Source of the DNA: Paremcibacter congregatus | GTDB lineage: Bacteria > Pseudomonadota > Alphaproteobacteria > Sphingomonadales > Emcibacteraceae | Assembly: GCF_006385135.1 (NCBI RefSeq) | Contig: NZ_CP041025.1 | Location: 713,501-777,500, forward strand | Length of the DNA stretch: 64,000 nt | Direction: 5' to 3' | Shown here: piece by piece, positions 9,493 to 19,322 of the stretch | Layout of the letters: each line of letters begins with the position of its first letter | Position numbering within the stretch: position 1 is the stretch's first letter | Translations under genes and position numbers: made by a program | The notes under the pieces: generated by a model | Databases searched by the model: none | Seen by the model: the letters and a program-made list of their open reading frames with translations, nothing else | What the model was told of the DNA's origin: nothing

Positions 9493-11037
9493 ATGACATA
9501 TAAAAAAATTATGATTGTTGGCGGGGGTTCTGCCGGGTGGATAACAGCCGCCTTAATGAATGGCATAATGAATAAAAATGGCCAAAAAAAAGTTGATATC
9601 AGTTTAATTGAATCTCCAGATATTCCGCGGATCGCTGTGGGGGAGGCCACTGTACCAAACATCCGGCAGATATTGATCACGTTGGGCATTGATGAACTGG
9701 ATTTTATGAAATCTACTGATGCCACGTTTAAACAAGGCATTAAATTTAATAACTGGCTTCATAACACGGGCGATTCCTATTATCATCAATTTTCCCGCTA
9801 TACACCAAATATGGTTGATACCTTTGGTCAGGAGTGGTTGAAAAGTGATCGGTCCATTCCCTTCGCAGATACGATTTCGGTTCAACCGGCATTATGTGAA
9901 ATGAATTTATCCCCTAAATTGATTGGCCTCCGGCAACATCAAATTCCGGTATCCTATGCATATCATTTAAATGCATTAAAGATGGCGGATTACCTGCGCG
10001 ATATTGCTGTTGGGCAGGGGGTAACCCATTATTTGGATAATATAACCAAAGTGGATATGACGGAGCAGGGCGATATTGCCGCTGTCAATACGGAGAAAGG
10101 CAGCCGCTATGAAGCTGATCTTTTCGTTGATTGTACGGGTTTTGCCTCGTTGCTGATCGAAAAGGAGCTGGGAATAGGGTGGGAAGATTTTTCTGACTAT
10201 CTGTTTTGTGATCGGGCTTGTGTGATGCAAGTGCCTTATGAAACCTATTATCCTGGACGGGTTAATTCGGTAACTCAGGCCACAGCGCTTTCGGCTGGTT
10301 GGATCTGGGATATACCGTTGACCAATCGGAGAGGAATCGGGCATGTCTATTCCAGCGCCTTTATCACGGATGATGACGCCGAAAAGGAACTGCGTACCTA
10401 TGAAGGGGCACACTCCGATCATTTGTCTACCAGAGTGGTGCATTTTCAGGTGGGGCGAAGGAAAAAAACCTGGGCCGCCAACTGTGTCGCGATTGGGCTT
10501 TCCGGGGGATTTCTGGAACCACTTGAATCGACGGGGCTATATCTTGTTCAGACGGCGGCTCTTCTGTTGGCGGAACATTTCCCCTTTGACGGCCAGATGA
10601 AAGAATTATCAGATAAATTCAATATTTTAATGTCGGATCGTTTTGATGAAATTCTAAGTTTTATCAATCTTCATTATTGTCTTACACAACGAACCGATAC
10701 GGATTTTTGGCAAGAAGTACAACGTCCTGAACATATTCTCAGGGCATTACAGGAAAAACTGGACTACTGGAAAATCAAGCCGCCATCTCAATCGGATTTT
10801 AAGGATCAATATACCCTTTTTACTCATCAGAACCATGAGCTGGTTTTATATGGGATGGACTTTTTAAAGGACCACTATCGTCAAAAATATGGCCCTGAAT
10901 TATCTTCCCCCATTGTGCCCGGATTTATTCAACAAAGACTACAAGCTATGCAGAGCCAGCTTCCATTACATGATGAATGGTTGCACCATAGTCTTGGGAT
11001 GCCTAGATATCCTTCCGCTTATGCGTCTGGAGTATAG
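9493..11037 (+). CDS. Flavin-dependent tryptophan-halogenase-family protein
   Basis: Family members use FADH2 and oxygen to form hypohalous acid, which a lysine directs to chlorinate or brominate an aromatic substrate. Visible features are the FAD-binding GGGSAGW at residues 10-16, GEATVP near 50-54, Lys80 in TFKQGIKF (equivalent in place to catalytic Lys79 of PrnA), and WIWDIP at 270-275, the WxWxIP family signature. The length of 514 residues is normal. I chose the ATG at 9493, which directly precedes the Rossmann strand; an upstream in-frame TTG at 9460 looks less likely. No flavin reductase is nearby. Many alphaproteobacterial and Xanthomonas members lie beside TBDR genes, as here, and their substrates are mostly unknown, so free tryptophan should not be assumed. 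Confidence 0.92.
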   Translation: MTYKKIMIVGGGSAGWITAALMNGIMNKNGQKKVDISLIESPDIPRIAVGEATVPNIRQILITLGIDELDFMKSTDATFKQGIKFNNWLHNTGDSYYHQFSRYTPNMVDTFGQEWLKSDRSIPFADTISVQPALCEMNLSPKLIGLRQHQIPVSYAYHLNALKMADYLRDIAVGQGVTHYLDNITKVDMTEQGDIAAVNTEKGSRYEADLFVDCTGFASLLIEKELGIGWEDFSDYLFCDRACVMQVPYETYYPGRVNSVTQATALSAGWIWDIPLTNRRGIGHVYSSAFITDDDAEKELRTYEGAHSDHLSTRVVHFQVGRRKKTWAANCVAIGLSGGFLEPLESTGLYLVQTAALLLAEHFPFDGQMKELSDKFNILMSDRFDEILSFINLHYCLTQRTDTDFWQEVQRPEHILRALQEKLDYWKIKPPSQSDFKDQYTLFTHQNHELVLYGMDFLKDHYRQKYGPELSSPIVPGFIQQRLQAMQSQLPLHDEWLHHSLGMPRYPSAYASGV

Positions 11038-11053
11038 TTTTAGAAAAGAAAGC

Positions 11054-12655
11054 TCATGTGGTATATGGAATTCCTGCATCATCCAATATTTTTCTGGCGG
11101 GAGCCATTTGATCTGTAAAATGCTTCCATTTGCCGATTGAGGAACTGTAAATTTTGCTCCTGACCTGTGTTGAGCTTAAGGTGGTTATTGCCGCCTTTGT
11201 GGAGCGATAATCCAGACATTTCGGATCCCAGTCCAAACCACAGAAATCAATCATTTGCCGACTTTGGCCTTCATGGTCCGCAACGACATCTTCGTATTTA
11301 ACATCCAGAATTTGACCTGGCATCGCATCTCGCCAATGCTGCATTAAACGGAAATAGCCCACGTAATATTCAGCCAGTTCCTTCAGATTATAAGAATGAG
11401 GATAAGGGCTTCGAAACAGTGCCTTATAGATCGAATAGCAGCTGTCCATTGGGTCCCGGTGGACATGTATGATACGCGCCTCTGGCAAAGCGCGTTTGAT
11501 CAACCCGCAATATTGGAAATTAAGCGGTAATTTGTCGGTGAAATAGTTATGTGGTCCAATTCGGGCCTTCACGGATTCAAGATACCCCTGGCCCAGTTCG
11601 CGAAAATTCAATTTTAGAGAGGACGCCAATTTGTCCCGGGCTAGCGCCGGGTTATCCGCAGAAACCCTCCCCATTTGTATTTTTAATTGGTTCGGAAAAT
11701 CAATCAATTCTCCGGCGGAGAAGACATCCTGGTGTGAGCTGATAATTGTATCCACCAAGGTGCTACCGGTACGGGGCATACCTAAAATAAATATGGGGCC
11801 TTTTGCGTCACATGAGCGCGCAGGACTGGCGAGATAGTCTTTGGTTTGAAGCGCTGCGGTTCGTTTTAAGACATCAAGATCCTGTTGTCCGTTATATTTT
11901 AGAGTGCTGCGCCGCGCAGCTGCGCCCCGGTTTAGAGCCTCAAATGATTTTTCCCACTCTCCCAAATCTTCGTATTCTTTCGCCAGCGCATAACATAAGG
12001 TGGCTTCAGATGTGGCGTTGCCGCGGATTGTCTCAAGCATGGACGTGATATCCTCAAGATGATTTGATTGCTGTGTCTGGCGACGTAGACCAGACAGCAA
12101 ATAGACCACTTCCGCATTGGCGGGATTGAGTTCTCTGGCTTTTTGAAATGATCTTTCTGCGCCGTCAATATCTCCCAAATATCTTAAACAGACGCCAATA
12201 TTATAATTCAGGGAAGGGCTGTCAGGATTTAACTTTAAGGCTTTCTCGAAGCAATTCCTGGCTTTTTCATGAAAATTACAAAGGCTGTAATAGGCCCCGG
12301 CGGCTTCCAGAGTTTTTTCGTCGTCATCCATGATTACCATGGCTCGATCTAAAATGATCTCCACATCCAGATATCGCCCTGAATACGTTAAAGGCATCGC
12401 ATACTCAATAAGTAAGTCAACATTATCCGGTTCCTGATCACACAGGTGAGAAAGATGATCGACCGCAGTTGTATATTGCCTGAGTGATATGGCTGTTCTG
12501 GCCATAAATAATAACAATGAGAAATCATCGGGGTGGTGGTTCAGCCATGGCATCGCACGCCCATAAGCTTCTCGACCCCGACCGGATTGGACCAGCTTTT
12601 GCGCATGACCGAGGAAAGTGGTGAGTTCTGGATTTGAAGTGTGATCTGTGGTCAT
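11054..12655 (-). CDS. TPR-repeat sulfotransferase-family protein
   Basis: This 533-residue protein has two parts. The first ~260 residues are tetratricopeptide repeats (for example NPDSPSLNYNIGVCLRYLGD). The C-terminal ~270 residues are a PAPS-dependent sulfotransferase. The 5'-phosphosulfate loop is GMPRTGSTLVDTIISSHQ, and the 3'-phosphate motif is HVHRDPMDSCYSIYKALF. It should transfer sulfate from PAPS to a hydroxyl or amine of a small molecule, glycan or peptide. There is no signal peptide, so it is probably cytoplasmic. It converges on the halogenase gene with only 16 bp between stop codons, and follows the small exported-protein gene on the same strand by 59 bp. Acceptor unknown. Confidence 0.9.
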   Translation of the reverse strand: MTTDHTSNPELTTFLGHAQKLVQSGRGREAYGRAMPWLNHHPDDFSLLLFMARTAISLRQYTTAVDHLSHLCDQEPDNVDLLIEYAMPLTYSGRYLDVEIILDRAMVIMDDDEKTLEAAGAYYSLCNFHEKARNCFEKALKLNPDSPSLNYNIGVCLRYLGDIDGAERSFQKARELNPANAEVVYLLSGLRRQTQQSNHLEDITSMLETIRGNATSEATLCYALAKEYEDLGEWEKSFEALNRGAAARRSTLKYNGQQDLDVLKRTAALQTKDYLASPARSCDAKGPIFILGMPRTGSTLVDTIISSHQDVFSAGELIDFPNQLKIQMGRVSADNPALARDKLASSLKLNFRELGQGYLESVKARIGPHNYFTDKLPLNFQYCGLIKRALPEARIIHVHRDPMDSCYSIYKALFRSPYPHSYNLKELAEYYVGYFRLMQHWRDAMPGQILDVKYEDVVADHEGQSRQMIDFCGLDWDPKCLDYRSTKAAITTLSSTQVRSKIYSSSIGKWKHFTDQMAPARKILDDAGIPYTT

Positions 12656-12714
12656 GGGAGGTTATCCTGTGGTCAAGTCTTCTTACAAATATGGTGGGAA
12701 ATTTTTTAAAAAGA

Positions 12715-13437
12715 TCAGCAATCATAGTTTAGATCATAAATTGCCATTAGTAGATTGAATTCCGGCGCTTTACGTTGCAGGCAATAATTTCTCGCCAGAT
12801 CCTTAATGATTTCCAGATTATCTTTTGCATTATTACCTACAAATCGATTGTTTATTTTCAAAAGGCGTAAAAGGGTATGTTCCTGTTGTTGAAGTTGGTC
12901 GGTGATACCATAGAGAGAATGTAGCTGTTTTAAGTAGCTTAACTTTTTAAAGTCATCGGGTTTATTATCTCCTAGTAAGGATAAACTTTCTTGTACGAGT
13001 GGTATTGCTTCCATGTACTTTTTATTTGAGATGAATACTTTAAATAATAATTTGCGGCTTACCGAAGTTGTTTCATGTGCTTTTCCCAGATGGGTCTTCG
13101 AGAGGTCGTAGGCTCTCATTATTCTGGGCGCCACTTCTTTTAGGCGTCCGGCATTGTCATAATATACATTCAGGTTCTTTAATTGTTGAATATAGCGGGC
13201 ATCCGTATAATGATTTAGCGCTTGAACCGCGCTGAAGATTTCTTCTCCATACCGAATAGCTTGCAGCCACTTATGTTTCTTGGCAGCTTTTTCTGCCAAG
13301 ATAATCACAGTTCCTAGTTTTTTCTCTGTCCATTTTGGTTGTTCGGTTTGTTCTTGACCAAATGCTAAATGGCTCAAAAAAATAAATACTAGTAAAGGAA
13401 GGGGAAGGAACCTTCGTGTCACTCGGATATAATCCAA
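12715..13437 (-). CDS. Small exported protein of unknown function, helical repeat-like
   Basis: I do not recognise a named family. The first ~28 residues are a signal peptide (VTRRF, hydrophobic LPLPLLVFIFLSHLAFG, then Q). The mature ~210 residues are rich in Lys, Leu, Tyr and Asn with helix-pair spacing like degenerate TPRs. The start is uncertain: a TTG at 13437 or a GTG at 13422 both keep the signal peptide. It is divergent from the ECF sigma-factor gene and upstream of the sulfotransferase on the same strand, so these two could be co-transcribed. A periplasmic scaffolding or binding role is only a guess. Confidence 0.7.
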   Translation of the reverse strand: MDYIRVTRRFLPLPLLVFIFLSHLAFGQEQTEQPKWTEKKLGTVIILAEKAAKKHKWLQAIRYGEEIFSAVQALNHYTDARYIQQLKNLNVYYDNAGRLKEVAPRIMRAYDLSKTHLGKAHETTSVSRKLLFKVFISNKKYMEAIPLVQESLSLLGDNKPDDFKKLSYLKQLHSLYGITDQLQQQEHTLLRLLKINNRFVGNNAKDNLEIIKDLARNYCLQRKAPEFNLLMAIYDLNYDC

Positions 13438-13693
13438 TCTGTATTTTTTTTCATATTAGAAATACTCAATGAAATATTTTATAGGCCTTTAGAAGATTAA
13501 AATATACCCATTGTGTCATATTGAAGAAATATTTAGAGTTCATTTAGGGGGTGTTTAGCCAAAAATGCAATATTTTATTTGACATGGCGCAGGACATGGC
13601 ATCTTTTGTTAGAGGTATTTTCTAGCCAGATAAGATTTGGATCTGATTGGAAAATGTATAATAAAAAAACGCGAAAAACGCCAGGGCGGTACG

Positions 13694-14335
13694 ATGTCTA
13701 ATGGATATATGAGATTAGTTAGAAGTGACACCCCATCAATGATTGATTTGAATAAAAGAATCTCGCAGGAAGAATCTGTTGGATTGAAATCTCGGACAAG
13801 AATTGAAATGAATAAAGGCTCGTTGCTAGATACATTATATCGGAAGTACTGGGATAGTCTCTGTACTTCATTGCGCATGAGGTATGGAAATGGTCCTCCT
13901 GACCCTGAAGATGTTGCACAAGTTACCTTTGAAAGAGTATCCCGTTTGGAAGGACTGGAATCTATCCATAATCCCCGTGGTTTTTTAATAACCATCGCGG
14001 GTCGGATTTTCATAGATGAAACTAGAAGGCGCGGCGTTTCTGATAAATATATAGATGAGCAGCTTAAAATATATGGGGTTGTAGTGGAAGAAATAACGCC
14101 GGAACGCGTCTATAATGCGAGAGAAGAATTTAAAATTATATTGCAAGACTTGAATGAGTTTAGTTCCCAAGTTAAAGAAGTCGTGCTGCGCCATCGTGTT
14201 TTGGGGCAGACATATGATGAAATAAGTAAGGCAACAGGATTGAGCCCGGCTTCAATCTCGCGCTATTTGAAGGCAGCTATGATTACTATTTTTAAGAAAA
14301 AAGCGGATCAATTAAAGTATGAGAAAGGGGAATAA
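13694..14335 (+). CDS. ECF-type RNA polymerase sigma factor (FecI-like)
   Basis: This 213-residue sigma-70 family protein has region 2 (YRKYWDSLCTSLRMRYG, PEDVAQVTFERV) for core and -10 binding, and region 4 (VVLRHRVLGQTYDEISKATG, then LSPASISRYLKAA), a helix-turn-helix for the -35 element. I placed the start at the ATG at 13694 because AGGGCGG lies 5-11 bases before it; a longer TTG form from 13637 is less likely. The next gene, 4 bp downstream, encodes a FecR-like anti-sigma factor, and the one after it an STN-domain TBDR. This is the standard FecI-FecR-FecA order, so transport of the TBDR ligand probably activates this sigma factor. Confidence 0.92.
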   Translation: MSNGYMRLVRSDTPSMIDLNKRISQEESVGLKSRTRIEMNKGSLLDTLYRKYWDSLCTSLRMRYGNGPPDPEDVAQVTFERVSRLEGLESIHNPRGFLITIAGRIFIDETRRRGVSDKYIDEQLKIYGVVVEEITPERVYNAREEFKIILQDLNEFSSQVKEVVLRHRVLGQTYDEISKATGLSPASISRYLKAAMITIFKKKADQLKYEKGE

Positions 14336-14339
14336 TCTC

Positions 14340-15374
14340 ATGTCCGTATCAAAACAAAATATTTTGAATTTTCCTGAGAAAACAAATCTGTCTGTCGTGC
14401 AAATTGAAGCAATCAATTGGGCGGAGCTACTGCATTCTGGAAATGCAAAAAAAGTTGATCAAGTGGCGTTTGAGGCATGGCTTGGTAAAGACCAAGAGCA
14501 CGGCGAAACATATCGGGTTGTTGAGCAGTGGTGGCGTGATATTGATTATGTTGCCGCAACGGATGCTGGGTTGGATCAGTCAATTGAGAGTTATGTGGTT
14601 GCAGATGAGCGTGGTGAGAGAAAAAGCGCCCGCGCCTCTCTTTGGAGTATGTCAATTAAGACTTTTGCCGGCATAGCAGCTGTTTTAGTGATGGGTTTTT
14701 TCCTGTTGCAAGGGGGGGAGGTTAAGGATGCCTTGCCTCAAGAACGGCATGTATCTGCTGTCGGAGAAGTTAAAACAGTTGAACTTTCTGATGGAACAAA
14801 AGTTTACCTTGCCGGGGCGACGACAATTATCACGCGTTTCTCGGGAAATGAGCGGGGCGCTGAGTTAGTCGTGGGTCAGGCTTATTTCGATGTGGCGCCG
14901 GATAAGACGCGGCCTTTTATCGTTAAGGCGGGAAATACTTTGATTACAGTGGTCGGAACTGAGTTTGATATTCAAAGAAGTGACGACGACGTCAGGGTTT
15001 CGGTGGTAGAAGGGCGAGTGGAGGTCGCAGAAGAATCTGAAGGGGCGACCCCTCGGCATTTGACGGCCGGGCAACAGTTGTTCGCTTGGGAAGAAGGCGG
15101 ATTGGGGGATGTTCAGTCCTTTCGGCCTGAAACGGATATCTCATGGAAAGTGGGGCGTCTCGAATATGTCAATGCGCCGCTCAGTAGGGTTATCAATGAG
15201 GTAAACCGTTACCGAAAGAATAAAATTATTCTGCGTAATAAGAAACTTGAAGATTATCCGATTACAATTTCTTTGGCGTTTGATGAAACGGAGCGCTTGA
15301 TAACAGGATTAAAATATGCCGGGGTTGCTACTATTATTCAACGTGCGGGCTCTGTTGTTATTGAAGAAAAATAA
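14340..15374 (+). CDS. FecR-family transmembrane anti-sigma factor
   Basis: This 344-residue protein has a cytoplasmic N-terminal DUF4880-like region (AINWAELLHSG...FEAWLGKDQEHGETY) that should bind the sigma factor. One membrane helix spans about residues 105-125 (IKTFAGIAAVLVMGFFLLQG). A periplasmic FecR domain follows (VKTVELSDGTKVYLAGATTI; FDVAPDKTRPFIVKAG; TEFDI; VVEGRVEV), then a C-terminal DUF4974/STN-like region. It starts 4 bp after the sigma-factor stop with AAAGGGGA as ribosome-binding site. It should relay the signal from the TBDR N-terminal domain to the sigma factor. Confidence 0.93.
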   Translation: MSVSKQNILNFPEKTNLSVVQIEAINWAELLHSGNAKKVDQVAFEAWLGKDQEHGETYRVVEQWWRDIDYVAATDAGLDQSIESYVVADERGERKSARASLWSMSIKTFAGIAAVLVMGFFLLQGGEVKDALPQERHVSAVGEVKTVELSDGTKVYLAGATTIITRFSGNERGAELVVGQAYFDVAPDKTRPFIVKAGNTLITVVGTEFDIQRSDDDVRVSVVEGRVEVAEESEGATPRHLTAGQQLFAWEEGGLGDVQSFRPETDISWKVGRLEYVNAPLSRVINEVNRYRKNKIILRNKKLEDYPITISLAFDETERLITGLKYAGVATIIQRAGSVVIEEK

Positions 15375-15540
15375 GAATATTTGATTTTTAAAGTAAAAAA
15401 ATGAGAAACCATGAAAGATATTTATTGAGGTGTGCGTCATATAACTGAGGGCTGTAAGGGGAGGGAAAATAACACCATTGACCAGATCTTACGCTTTCTT
15501 AAAAAAATGACTTATCATAAACAATAGATAGGATCTGTTC

Positions 15541-18500
15541 ATGGAAGATAACAAATCTAATGCGCTCGCGCATATATATGCAAAAACTTTAAAAGCGAGC
15601 CGACTTGCCCTGATCGGGACGGCCTCTGTGATGGCGATGACACTGAGCACGCCTGTCAGTGCGCAGGAGTTTGCTGAGAAAATCTCAATTGACGCCCAGT
15701 CACTTGATCTGGCCATTTTGTCCCTGTCCCGCCAAACCGGCGTCACCATTCTTATTGGCGGTGATGTAGCCAAAGGTAAAAGAGTTACTGCCCTACAGGG
15801 AAACTATACCCCGCAAGACGCTCTGCAGCATCTGTTGATGGGCTCCGGCCTGACAACACGCCTCAATGATGATGGTACTTATGTTGTCGTGAGAAAAACG
15901 GGTTTCCAAAAAATTTCATATAACACCGAGGCGGATTACCAGGAAAACCTGAGTTCAGAAGTTGAAAAAGTCGTCGAGGAAGATGAAGGAGGTATCGAGG
16001 AAGTCGTGATCACGGGGTCTCGTATTCGTCGTAGCGAATTTAACAGCGCCTCTCCCATCCAGGTTATTTCAGGCGACATTTCCCGCGAAATGGGAATATT
16101 TGATACCGCCGACATGCTGCGTCAGAGCACGGTGTCTAATGGTATCCAGGTTGATAACAGCATGGGTGGGTTTGTTCTTGATAACGGCCCTGGTGCGGCG
16201 ACGGCTGACTTCCGTGGTCTTGGCGCGGGACGAACTTTGGTTATGATTAATGGTCGTCGTGTTGCGCCGGCGGGTGTTGGCGGGGCGCCGGTTGCACCTG
16301 ACCTTAACCTTATCCCAAATATCATGATTGACCGTATCGAAGCGCTGCTGGATGGTGCATCAACGGTTTATGGGTCTGACGCGGTTGCTGGTGTGGCGAA
16401 TATTATTCTAAGGAAAGATTTCGACGGCCTGGATGTTGAAGGAAATTTCAGCGTTCCTCAATCAGGCGGTGGTAAGACATATAATGTCGGCGCCATGTGG
16501 GGGAAAACGTTCGACAGAGGCTTTATTAGCATCGGGGGTGAATATTATGAGCGTGAAGTTGTAAAGCTTAAACATAACCGTATTACACGGGAATGTGATG
16601 AAGTTCTCTATGAGTATGAAGATGGTTCTCCTGTAAACAATGGCCGTTTGGATCTTGCCCCCGGAACCACACCAACCAAATGTGGTCTGGATACGACAAA
16701 CCGAATATTTCTAGGAGGAAGCTATCTTGGGAATATCTGGTACTCACCAGGTTCAACCAATATTGGTGTGCCTAATTTTTCCGAAACTGTGTTGCCGTCC
16801 TGGGGGGTGAACTATCTCGGTACTGTTGACTATTATGGTAATCCTCTCGATCCTAACAGCCCGTATTATAATACAGCCTTTCCTTTCGATGACAATAATG
16901 ACGGCGTGATTGACGGTCAAGATAGTGTTTATATTGATTCAGATGGGGATGGCCTATCTGACGTTGATATCAATAGCCCATACTTTAATAAAAACTTGTC
17001 ACCTATTGTACGTGAAGGGGACTTCGTATCTAATCAAAAGCGTTGGTCCGTATATTTGAATGGTGAATACAATTTAGGGGACGCGAGTGATAGCACAGTT
17101 TATGTTGAAGCTATGTTTGCGAAACGTTCGGGACAGAATTATTCGCCTGCCGGAGCTCAGTTCTTCCCAGATGTGCCATTTGAAAACCCAACCAATCCCT
17201 GTAACTTTACTGTTCCAGGTGGGTCCCAATGTCAGAATATTTTCCTATCTGGATTCGCTGCAAACCAAATCTTTGATGCAACACCAATCATTTCCATCCA
17301 AGGTGACAGGGATCTGGACAAGTACAGTGTTAATCAGTACAGGGTTGTCGGCGGTGTCAGGGGTGATATCACCGCATTTGGTGATAAAGACTGGAAATAT
17401 GACGTTTATGGGGCTTTCAGCCGGTCCAAAGGAACAAATACTACGCAGGGCGTTCATGATGGGCGTTTGATGCATTCCTTGAATACAACAACTATTGACG
17501 GCAGTGGCGCTCTTTCCTGCCCTGATTTTACAGACGAGCGGACCGGGGAAACGATGGCTTGTGTGCCTGTCGATATGTTTGCCTCAAATATCTACCAACC
17601 TGGCGCGGGGAAATTTTCTGACGCAGAAGAAGAATATCTGTTTGTTGACCGTGTTCTGAATACTACCGTTAAACAGACCATGATCTCTGCGGTCGCTAAT
17701 GGTGAATTATTTGATCTGCCCTGGAACGATACAGCCGTACCGTTGGTCGTTGGATATGAGCATCGTCGTGACACCATTGACTCTTACGGTAATGATGTCG
17801 CGAGTCTGGGACTCTTGTCTTTCTTCTTCTCTGACCAAGGGGCCGGTGGTAATGATTGCGACGGTCTTGTCCCGGGTGAAGTTATGTCATCTTGTCCTAC
17901 AGGCGCTAACCTGAATGAGTTCTTCGCTGAGACGGAATTACAACTGGTACGCGGCAAGCCAATGGTTGAAGAATTGACAGTGACTGGTTCAGCCCGTTAC
18001 TCCAAGCACAGCTTGTATGACGGTGCCTGGACATACGCTGTTAAAGGGGTATATCGTCCGGTTGATTGGTTAACCTTCCGGGGCACTTATGGCACGTCTT
18101 ATAGGGCGCCAAACGCCCGCGAGCTGTTCCTGCGGCAACAAACTGGTTTTCCAACTGTTTCAGATCCTTGTCAGGTACCAACATCGGCCCGTCAGTCTGC
18201 AGGCCCTGGCAGCGGCACAAATATTTATGATCCGAGCAAAGATAGTCGTGTTGACAATGGATCAATTGATCGGATTGTCGAGGCTTGTGCGGCACAAGGT
18301 ATTGATGCACTGACCCATAACCTGCAGGAAACAACGCAGGATAGTTACAGTGTTGAATCCGCCAGTGGGGGGGCTACTACGCTGTCGGAAGAAACTTCAC
18401 GTGCTTTTTCTTATGGTTTTGTTTTCGAGCAGCCTTGGTCTGAAGCATTTGATCTGTCTTTCTCTGTTACCTATAGTGATATAGAAATCACCAATAGTAT

Positions 18501-19191
18501 TGAACAGCCAGGTGCGCAGCTTACAGTGAACCGGTGTTTCAATAATGTGAATGCAGAGGTTCAGGGACAAGGTTATTTCTGCGACCAAATAGCCCGTGAC
18601 GAAGTGACGGGGAACCTTGATTTGATTCAAAACAAGTTCCTGAATATTGGTTTGATTACCTATAAAGGGTATGATTTCAATATGCTGTTTAAATCCGATT
18701 TTGAGGTGAATGCCAAAACACTTGGAATGTCACTCGATATTCGGGCGACAAACAGCATTGAGCAAATCACACAGGTTGACACACCTTATGATGCTGCTGG
18801 AGATCCGACTAATCCGAAGTGGCGGGCGACTGGTTTGCTGCGGATGACTTATGGCGACTTTGGTTTCAACTGGCAGACTCGTTGGATCCAGGGCAGCACA
18901 TTACAGGAAAATGCGCGTACTGACTTCACGGCGCATAACACTTGTCCAAATAGTTTGTGTCGTCCAACAGCATCCACCAACAACTACGATGTTCATAATA
19001 TATCAATTACATGGACACCGGTTGACTTGGTGGCAGACATGCGCGTTGTTATGGGGATTAACAACGTTTTTGATACTATGCCAACTGCTGTTGATGGTAC
19101 GGACGTTTTTGCGGTGCGCAACTTCCCGGTCGGCGTTGGTTACGACGTGTACGGCCGTACCTTCCAGGTCTCTATCAGCAAGAAATTTTAA
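15541..19191 (+). CDS. TonB-dependent receptor with STN signalling domain (FecA-like transducer)
   Basis: This 1216-residue outer-membrane receptor is longer than usual. After a signal peptide ending near PVSAQ (residue ~42) comes an STN domain (~49-120; ISIDAQSLDLAILSLSRQTG), which contacts FecR proteins in the periplasm. The plug carries EEVVITGSRIRR, then LGAGRTLVMINGRRV and YGSDAVAGVANIIL. The large barrel ends VSISKKF. Residues ~450-480 hold an Asp-rich segment (DDNNDGVIDGQD, DSDGDGLSDVD) resembling dockerin/thrombospondin-3 calcium loops, placed in a barrel extracellular loop. It follows the FecR gene by 166 bp with its own ribosome-binding site (AGGATC). Ligand unknown; the large cysteine-containing loops suggest an oligomeric substrate such as a peptide or glycan. 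Confidence 0.95.
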   Translation: MEDNKSNALAHIYAKTLKASRLALIGTASVMAMTLSTPVSAQEFAEKISIDAQSLDLAILSLSRQTGVTILIGGDVAKGKRVTALQGNYTPQDALQHLLMGSGLTTRLNDDGTYVVVRKTGFQKISYNTEADYQENLSSEVEKVVEEDEGGIEEVVITGSRIRRSEFNSASPIQVISGDISREMGIFDTADMLRQSTVSNGIQVDNSMGGFVLDNGPGAATADFRGLGAGRTLVMINGRRVAPAGVGGAPVAPDLNLIPNIMIDRIEALLDGASTVYGSDAVAGVANIILRKDFDGLDVEGNFSVPQSGGGKTYNVGAMWGKTFDRGFISIGGEYYEREVVKLKHNRITRECDEVLYEYEDGSPVNNGRLDLAPGTTPTKCGLDTTNRIFLGGSYLGNIWYSPGSTNIGVPNFSETVLPSWGVNYLGTVDYYGNPLDPNSPYYNTAFPFDDNNDGVIDGQDSVYIDSDGDGLSDVDINSPYFNKNLSPIVREGDFVSNQKRWSVYLNGEYNLGDASDSTVYVEAMFAKRSGQNYSPAGAQFFPDVPFENPTNPCNFTVPGGSQCQNIFLSGFAANQIFDATPIISIQGDRDLDKYSVNQYRVVGGVRGDITAFGDKDWKYDVYGAFSRSKGTNTTQGVHDGRLMHSLNTTTIDGSGALSCPDFTDERTGETMACVPVDMFASNIYQPGAGKFSDAEEEYLFVDRVLNTTVKQTMISAVANGELFDLPWNDTAVPLVVGYEHRRDTIDSYGNDVASLGLLSFFFSDQGAGGNDCDGLVPGEVMSSCPTGANLNEFFAETELQLVRGKPMVEELTVTGSARYSKHSLYDGAWTYAVKGVYRPVDWLTFRGTYGTSYRAPNARELFLRQQTGFPTVSDPCQVPTSARQSAGPGSGTNIYDPSKDSRVDNGSIDRIVEACAAQGIDALTHNLQETTQDSYSVESASGGATTLSEETSRAFSYGFVFEQPWSEAFDLSFSVTYSDIEITNSIEQPGAQLTVNRCFNNVNAEVQGQGYFCDQIARDEVTGNLDLIQNKFLNIGLITYKGYDFNMLFKSDFEVNAKTLGMSLDIRATNSIEQITQVDTPYDAAGDPTNPKWRATGLLRMTYGDFGFNWQTRWIQGSTLQENARTDFTAHNTCPNSLCRPTASTNNYDVHNISITWTPVDLVADMRVVMGINNVFDTMPTAVDGTDVFAVRNFPVGVGYDVYGRTFQVSISKKF

Positions 19192-19220
19192 TATAGAGAG
19201 CAGGATTAAATAAATTCAAG

Positions 19221-19268
19221 AAGGGCCCCAAATTGCAATGTAAATTGATTTGGGGCCCTTGTTTTTTA
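19221..19268 (+). terminator. Rho-independent terminator of the sigma/FecR/TBDR set
   Basis: A perfect 13-bp stem AAGGGCCCCAAAT / ATTTGGGGCCCTT (19221-19233 and 19248-19260) is followed by GTTTTTT, 30 bp after the TBDR stop codon. Confidence 0.93.
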
Positions 19269-19322
19269 AATGGCTTAAATATGAACTCATTGACCATCAG
19301 TTAGTGAGAAGGAGTATATAGA

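Noticed and set aside
13581-13600. Direct repeat GACATGGC spaced 12 bp before the ECF sigma gene
   Set aside because: Two 8-bp copies in one place are weak evidence for an operator, and no match occurs before the other genes of the set.
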